From contig JAWQRM010000522.1 in assembly GCA_033557675.1 (NCBI GenBank), forward strand, positions 1 through 21,733: 21,733 bases of DNA, in the 5' to 3' direction. The position numbers and the translations under genes were made by a program. The notes under the pieces were generated by a model. That model had not been told where the DNA came from, did no database searches, and was given only the letters and a program-made list of their open reading frames with translations. The DNA is from Coptodactyla brooksi. Lineage: Eukaryota; Arthropoda; Insecta; Coleoptera; Scarabaeidae. Below, piece after piece: positions 19,401 to 21,733 of this stretch. Numbering within the stretch: the first letter of the stretch is position 1; each line of letters begins with the position of its first letter.

Positions 19401-21033
19401 ATTGTAATAAGAAGTATGTTGGGCAAACTAGAAGGTCGGTCAAAACAAGGTACAAAGAGCACATGTCTCACTTAAGGTATGGTCGGACCGAGAAATCTCG
19501 CGTTGCCCAACATGCTTTCAACGGCAACCACAGGATAAGTGTAGAAAATGTAAAACTGCTTAGAAATGTATCCAACAATAAGTTGTGTCAAAGCAATTTG
19601 AAAGCATAGAAATTGTTAAATGTAGGAATAGACTTAATAAAGACAGAGGGCCAATATCGATTAGCCCTTTGTATAGTTTGCTAGACTAGGTTTAATAGAT
19701 TTACAAGAAACGCTGAATGGGTTGGCAGTTGTAAAGGGTAGGGCCAGGGACTCTGTATCCTTATGCTAGATAACACGGGGACGGGAAATGCTGTACGGGG
19801 GATATTGTTTAAACAGATAATGGGGATAAGGTAAGCTTAATTGGTCTCCTATTGGTTGCGAAAACTCAATTAAAAATCAATTAAGCCTCGCCTGTTTAGT
19901 ATATACAGCGTCTTATGCCATTTAGTAGTTAATCTTTCATCGTTCCTGATGATGCTAACTTGGTTAGCAAAACGTGCCTCGAGCATCCTCTCTTCAAATT
20001 TTGGCGTAGTGGTGACTTTGTTTTTACTTTGTTACAAAGCCAAAAGTTCCAAACCCTCAACTTTAGGCTTTTAGGCATAAGAAAAGATACAGGAGATTTT
20101 AAGTAAGTGCTGTATTACTCATCCTACTGTATATACAGGGTACAAGACCAACGGTTACCAATAAAAAACGCTACAACTTCGTCAGTTTCGAACAGTTTTA
20201 TTTGAAACTTCAGAAAAATGATGGAATATGATTAGCATGCTATCACCTGCGGTTTGGCAGCTACACCGGAGAATTGGTAGTAGTTGGTCTACCGGACTCT
20301 GTATTATGCACCTTGCTGTGTAATGATTATATTGCCTGATAACATCGTCTATTATCACTTGATCTTTTAAATACGTTTCTGTTGTGATTATCATTTTACT
20401 GCTCATTGTCTGAGAATTACGACAATACGATATTAATTAATTATTGCTTATACTGGGCATTCAGAAATGTCCAAGTCCCACGTGGTTAAATGCAGATTTC
20501 TGTTCAAGGAGTTGTTTATCGTAGTAATATGTTTGTGTGTATTACTAAACAGTAACCAGATGTTAACATTTCAAACATATGCGTTCGTGAACTGAGTATT
20601 TTTTCATTATTCGCAGGTTTCAAAGAGTTTGCTATATTGTGGCAGTTAGGGTGTTTTATTTTAATCATTACCATACTGCAAGTTTGGTTGCCTTACTTAC
20701 ACTGCATGTAGCGGCATTTCTAGTTTCCTACCATTCTGTACCTCTCCTAATATTTTATTATGTATCGTTTTTATCTCATCGTGGTCGACAGCTTTACCTT
20801 GTTCACGCACATGGTACCTAATTTTTCTAGATACGGGAGCATTATCAAAAATTTCCCTAGTATATTCATCGTCCATTTTAGTCACCGTCCCATGCACACG
20901 TACCTAAAAAGAATATCTAATCAAATTTACAACGTAAAAGAATTAAGCACAAGCTTACCTGCCTCGTCACGATTTCATCTTTGTCATTGCTGTAACGCCA
21001 AACAAACGCAGCAGCTACATTAGGATTATCACT
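14023..21033 (-). CDS. PNPOx-like (pyridoxamine 5'-phosphate oxidase family) protein, last three exons
   Basis: The exons 20959-21033, 20701-20903 and 14023-14143 join in phase into 132 residues plus TAG. The family oxidises pyridoxine or pyridoxamine phosphate to PLP with FMN. Landmarks in order: DNPNVAAAFVWRYS, TRQVRVHGTVTKMDDEY (the RQVRVEG signature), PVSRKIRYHVREQGKAV (the 'RP.SSQIGA..S.QS' segment), and YKLSPSGMEFYYDYDHFTAD followed by RVLFTK, W and the C-terminus (the 'Y...P...EFWQG...RLHDR...R...W' end). In the true enzyme RLHDR carries the substrate-binding Arg and His. Here the same place reads FTADR, and EFWQG reads EFYYD, so this may be a divergent paralogue rather than a working PNPO. 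The N-terminal exons lie right of the window. It sits just upstream of CAD, on the same strand. Confidence 0.82.
14298..15290 (-). pseudogene. RTE-like non-LTR retrotransposon RT relic, antisense
   Basis: On the minus strand, decayed frames give QFGIKPNKGINDAVFVMR, then FTDLEKAIDKIK, then RKFLFADDSCY, VVIKGKDEEMLARNMKIL, NMKINKEK and VIIGRNKKHH. These parallel the RT order FG.R.GR.T.DAI..LR, F.DLEKAFD.I, FADD, MK.N..KTK.M.IG. Near the 3' end come remnants of the rule 'LTERQK.....EMKFLR R..G' and a (GAA/GAC)n-like tail near 14325-14340. Many stops and frameshifts, plus a deletion between the second and third motifs, make it non-functional. It lies sense to and inside the large PNPOx-like intron. 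Confidence 0.72.
15298..15330. repeat. (TA)n microsatellite
   Basis: An alternating TA run of about 30 bases with one TACA interruption, just past the RTE-like relic. Confidence 0.9.
15331..15720. other. AT-rich intronic sequence
   Basis: Nothing recognisable on either strand. It is part of the large PNPOx-like intron. Confidence 0.5.
15724..15969 (-). pseudogene. Possible transposase C-terminal tail (unassigned open frame)
   Basis: A minus-strand frame of about 80 codons without an ATG at its start ends in TAA. It is rich in Ser, Lys and Pro: STPSTKMSATSPKWEDWPKL, then SPKVASRRLNSRGRKSG and TKKQLFEGK. The pattern (SP...P.PK...R..NRGRK.G, threonine/serine-rich basic end) resembles the disordered C-terminal tails of pogo/Tigger-type transposases. 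That is only a resemblance. The overlapping plus-strand frame (15728-15976) has less protein-like composition. Confidence 0.3.
15977..16460. other. Intronic sequence with one short open frame
   Basis: A 35-codon plus-strand frame at 16043-16150, containing SGITTDELDRYSEFRRAFHR, begins after an AG and ends in TAG. Its composition looks protein-like, but I recognise no family. The rest is AT-rich and featureless. Confidence 0.35.
16465..16533. repeat. (CT)n microsatellite
   Basis: Fourteen uninterrupted CT units (16465-16492), then an imperfect CT/CCT continuation to about 16533. Open frames across it on both strands are artefacts of the repeat. Confidence 0.95.
16534..18588. other. AT-rich intronic sequence
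   Basis: No exon or mobile-element coding trace was recognised in about 2 kb. Locally repetitive TTACTTATT/TTATTGGTTA motifs lie at 18105-18155. It belongs to the large PNPOx-like intron. Confidence 0.5.
18589..18632. repeat. Perfect 20-bp-arm palindrome with 4-nt loop
   Basis: Positions 18589-18608 are the exact reverse complement of 18613-18632, around the loop AACG. It abuts the outer end of the inverted Penelope-like fragment and was probably formed with it. Confidence 0.95.
18656..18963. repeat. Head-to-head inverted duplication of Penelope-like sequence
   Basis: The left arm 18656-18790 (minus) and right arm 18817-18963 (plus) both encode FTYEIEN.GTLPFLDTLVIR. They are separated by a 26-bp spacer. 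The arms differ by scattered substitutions and small indels (for example RNNRLEF against RNNNRLEL), so the duplication is not recent. Confidence 0.9.
18797..19687 (+). pseudogene. Penelope-like RT C-terminus and GIY-YIG endonuclease, decayed
   Basis: One frame runs from 18797 through TAA at 19367-19369 and continues in the same frame past TGA stops at 19376 and 19394. The first part is the RT thumb-side region. The second is the endonuclease: residual IYQVS, then KKYVGQTRRSVKTRYKEHM, KSRVAQHAFNGNHRISVEN and VKLLRNVSNN. After a TAG near 19607 a frameshift leads to IEIVKCRNRLNKDRGP. The Tyr and Gly of the YVG half and the Arg that follow are kept. The Gly of the first GIY half coincides with a stop. 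This copy cannot make an active protein. Confidence 0.85.
19835..19886. repeat. 9-bp inverted repeat in Penelope-like 3' region
   Basis: GCTTAATTG at 19835-19843 faces CAATTAAGC at 19878-19886, enclosing 34 bases. It could form a stem in the element RNA. Confidence 0.6.
19941..19984 (+). ncRNA. Hammerhead-ribozyme-like motif of the Penelope-like element
   Basis: CTGATGA (19946-19952) is the conserved first half of the hammerhead core. It is followed by a stem TGCTAA/TTAGCA (19953-19958 and 19964-19969) with loop CTTGG, then AAAC where the family has GAAA(C). A 4-bp closing stem GTTC/GAGC (19942-19945 with 19981-19984, one G-T pair) would leave TC before the cleavage point. Hammerhead motifs are established in Penelope-like elements. 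The purine change at the GAAA position, an extra T after CTGATGA and a poor third stem suggest a decayed copy. Confidence 0.4.
20071..20700. other. Intronic sequence with a transposon-end-like motif
   Basis: TATATACAGGGTACAAGACC near 20130 looks like the outer end of a DNA transposon or other repeat. The minus-strand frame at 20182-20406 does not match a family I know, and it carries no PNPOx pattern. The end at 20699-20700 is the donor GT of the large PNPOx-like intron. Confidence 0.45.
20701..20903 (-). CDS. PNPOx-like exon (penultimate)
   Basis: 67 codons plus two bases, from VRVHGTVTK to MPLHAV. The acceptor is TTTTTTAG and the donor GTAAGTAAGG. It ends in phase 2. The intron before it is 55 bp (20904-20958), the same size class as the small CAD introns. 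Confidence 0.82.
20959..21033 (-). CDS. PNPOx-like exon (antepenultimate)
   Basis: 25 codons, SDNPNVAAAFVWRYSNDKDE then IVTRQ. The acceptor is GTTTCAG and the donor GTAAGC. The exon appears to start in phase 0, but its upstream neighbour is not in the window. Confidence 0.8.
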
Positions 21034-21733
21034 CTGAAACATAACGGCGTAAATTATATGAAAATTTTATATGAAAAAATGTCTTAAATGTTATAAAACT
21101 CAACATATGACTTAATACTCTTAAAATACTACATTGTCGGGAACAAGTTAACTACAATATTATAACTATTATCTACAATCGTACACTAAACTAAGTTTCA
21201 ACTCAGTTGATGATTGATGCAATTAATATATTTTCAAACATCAAAAAAAATTATTGTTGCGATTGATGTGAATGATTTTAATTATAAGTGGACTTTCTTA
21301 ATGCATTGAAAGTAATTTTTACGTGAACATAACGGGCTTTACCTACTCGATACAAAATGTTGAAAATGCGATAACATAAATTGAATAAGGCTACTCCTTT
21401 ACATGTTGTTTAAGTTTTACGTGGGGTCAATTCTTTAAATATATTTTATATATTGATAAACAGGCAGGTAGTTACTTGTAATGCACTAATATACATTTCA
21501 AAATTGGAAGAACTTTTACTGCTTATACAGGATGAGTGGGGAGGAACGCATTAAACTTCAGGAGTGTATTATATACATAAAAGTAATGTAAAAAACTCAT
21601 ATGTTCTTATCCGATTTGTATTTGTTTTCAAGTTACAGCGCAATTAAAAGAAATTATCTAGCGTTCTACTGGTACGCACAGTTTCGCAAAATGACAGTAT
21701 GCCAGGTTAGGGGTTCAAAAACAAGTAATAATT
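21034..21733. other. Intron of PNPOx-like gene with repeat-like right edge
   Basis: Upstream exons of the PNPOx-like gene were looked for and not found. From about 21526 on, TATACAGGATGAGTGGGGAG begins a stretch that has the look of a dispersed insect repeat (TACAGGGTGAGT-type start, GC-richer than the surroundings) and runs off the window. Confidence 0.4.

Larger units (their letters stand above)
18640..20070 (+). mobile_element. 5'-truncated Penelope-like retroelement with inverted duplication
   Basis: Penelope-like elements encode a reverse transcriptase with a C-terminal GIY-YIG endonuclease. Here the plus strand keeps the part after the RT catalytic core: GTLPFLDTLVIRNNN, YIPADSPHCVQQKMASLHFL, VHRLVNFPLD, then TLKTLLGNPKDN, and finally a GIY-YIG-type segment. 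On the left, an inverted copy of the truncated start (18656-18790) faces the plus copy (18817-18963). Such partial inverted arrangements are known for this class. The non-coding 3' part (from about 19690) carries a hammerhead-like motif. Both outer boundaries are approximate. Confidence 0.85.

Noticed and set aside
20182..20406. 74-codon minus-strand open frame as a further PNPOx-like exon
   Set aside because: It lacks any PNPOx motif, and the phase and sequence of the exon at 14023 fit the junction better.
1..21733. tRNA, rRNA, CRISPR array, phage or operon-type gene clusters
   Set aside because: None was seen on reading both strands. The gene structure is that of an animal chromosome. tRNA detection by eye is not exhaustive.

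Overview
This is an AT-rich, intron-containing animal window. The gene families (CAD, a PNPOx-like protein), GT..AG introns as short as 54-56 bp, and relics of mariner, piggyBac, Penelope-like and several non-LTR elements point to an insect. I cannot name the species; a beetle is a guess.

There are two clear genes on the minus strand, arranged head to tail. Right to left they are: (1) the 3' part of a pyridoxamine 5'-phosphate oxidase-like (PNPOx fold) gene, with exons at 20959-21033 and 20701-20903 and a short terminal exon at 14023-14143, split by a 6.56-kb intron full of retroelement debris; (2) the 5' half of CAD, the multifunctional pyrimidine-synthesis enzyme, with six exons from 13609 down to 4926. 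These encode the glutamine amidotransferase and nearly all of the carbamoyl-phosphate synthetase (1364 codons). The DHOase and ATCase exons are not visible, and all reading frames stay phased across the inferred junctions. At the left end, on the plus strand, is the terminal exon (958-1443) of a multi-exon gene I could not identify, followed by a poly(A) signal. It lies where CAD's missing 3' half would be expected to run through.

Everything else is intronic or intergenic sequence seeded with broken mobile elements. From left to right: an HTH-type transposase fragment on the left edge; a mariner pseudogene (2307-2684); a reverse-transcriptase scrap (3705-3803); a TTAA-flanked piggyBac-like deletion derivative (3945-4792); a Jockey-type RT relic inside CAD intron 1; an antisense RTE-like RT relic (about 14300-15290); a (CT)n array; and a 5'-truncated Penelope-like element (about 18640-20070). 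The Penelope-like element has an inverted duplication, a decayed GIY-YIG endonuclease and a hammerhead-ribozyme-like 3' motif.

I found no bacterial-type operon, CRISPR array, rRNA or tRNA, and nothing I would call a wholly new system. The points most worth a second look are the distant PNPOx terminal exon with eroded active-site residues, the missing second half of CAD beside an opposing gene, and the palindromes and ribozyme-like fold around the Penelope-like element.
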